Part shown: positions 5,792 to 5,890 of the stretch, piece after piece | How the letters are laid out: each line of letters starts with the position of its first letter | Position numbering within the stretch: the stretch's first letter is position 1 | NCBI GenBank assembly: GCA_027346205.1 | Contig: DAIESR010000340.1 | Location: 1-5,890 of the forward strand | Length of the DNA stretch: 5,890 nucleotides | Direction: 5' to 3' | Source: Beijerinckiaceae bacterium | GTDB taxonomy: Bacteria; Pseudomonadota; Alphaproteobacteria; Rhizobiales; Beijerinckiaceae | The notes under the pieces: generated by a model | Database searches by the model: none | Told to the model about the DNA's origin: nothing | Seen by the model: the letters and a program-made list of their open reading frames with translations, nothing else | Translations under genes and position numbers: made by a program

Positions 5792-5890
5792 AGACCATCC
5801 CTCTCACGCCCGACACGGAAGCTCTGGCGCGCCGTCTTGTCTGGTTTGAGGCTCCCACAGAGGCTCTATCCGATACGTCCCGCTTCGTCG
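5788..5890 (+). CDS. small downstream partner of the nucleotidyltransferase, unrecognised, truncated by window end
   Basis: The ATG at 5788 overlaps the TGA of the nucleotidyltransferase gene (ATGA), and the frame stays open to the window end, giving 34 residues. The visible start reads MKTIPLTPDTEALARRLVW, then FEAPTEALSDTSRFV. I recall short proteins beginning in this way next to AbiEii-like genes in Proteobacteria, but I cannot name the family. The tight overlap implies translational coupling and a shared function, possibly as antitoxin or regulator. The rest of the protein lies outside the window. Confidence 0.7.
   Translation, partial: MKTIPLTPDTEALARRLVWFEAPTEALSDTSRFV

Overview
The window is high-GC DNA with complete codon-biased genes. 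It most resembles an alphaproteobacterium of the Rhizobiales (Hyphomicrobiales), perhaps a Beijerinckiaceae- or Methylocystis-like lineage. Two things point there: a NUDIX-related NAD regulator placed directly upstream of nadABC, and an intergenic palindromic repeat between nadB and nadC that I recall (from memory, not searched) from many genomes of that order. No rRNA, tRNA, CRISPR array or insertion sequence is visible.

Left part (1-4063, + strand): de novo NAD biosynthesis. The window opens inside a NUDIX-related NAD regulator, of which only the C-terminal winged-helix half is present. It is followed by nadA (quinolinate synthase), nadB (L-aspartate oxidase) and nadC (quinolinate phosphoribosyltransferase), all intact with their key residues. 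NadB oxidises aspartate to iminoaspartate, NadA condenses that with dihydroxyacetone phosphate to quinolinate, and NadC converts quinolinate to nicotinate mononucleotide. The 59-bp gap before nadA holds a TTGACA box and two copies of a TAT(A/G)CT-N7-AG(C/T)ATA palindrome. These are the obvious candidate operators for the upstream regulator. nadA and nadB are 4 bp apart. nadB and nadC are separated by 163 bp containing the palindromic repeat and a second hairpin.

Right part (4064-5890): an accessory, defence or toxin-antitoxin-like patch. After a 177-bp convergent gap lies a minus-strand pair with a 4-bp overlap: a TumE-family (DUF6516) putative toxin and a winged-helix HTH protein, its likely antitoxin and repressor. 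Their upstream region carries two copies of a TATG(A/T)C-N7-GTCATA palindrome. Divergently, on the plus strand, is an AbiEii/AbiGii-type nucleotidyltransferase followed, with ATGA overlap, by a small gene cut by the window edge. A 16-bp-stem hairpin sits in the divergent intergenic region. The right part therefore looks like two small two-gene modules placed back to back beside a housekeeping operon.

Nothing here is certain to be a new system. The best leads are the two paired-operator arrangements, the long hairpin between the divergent modules, and the nucleotidyltransferase with an unrecognised downstream partner.
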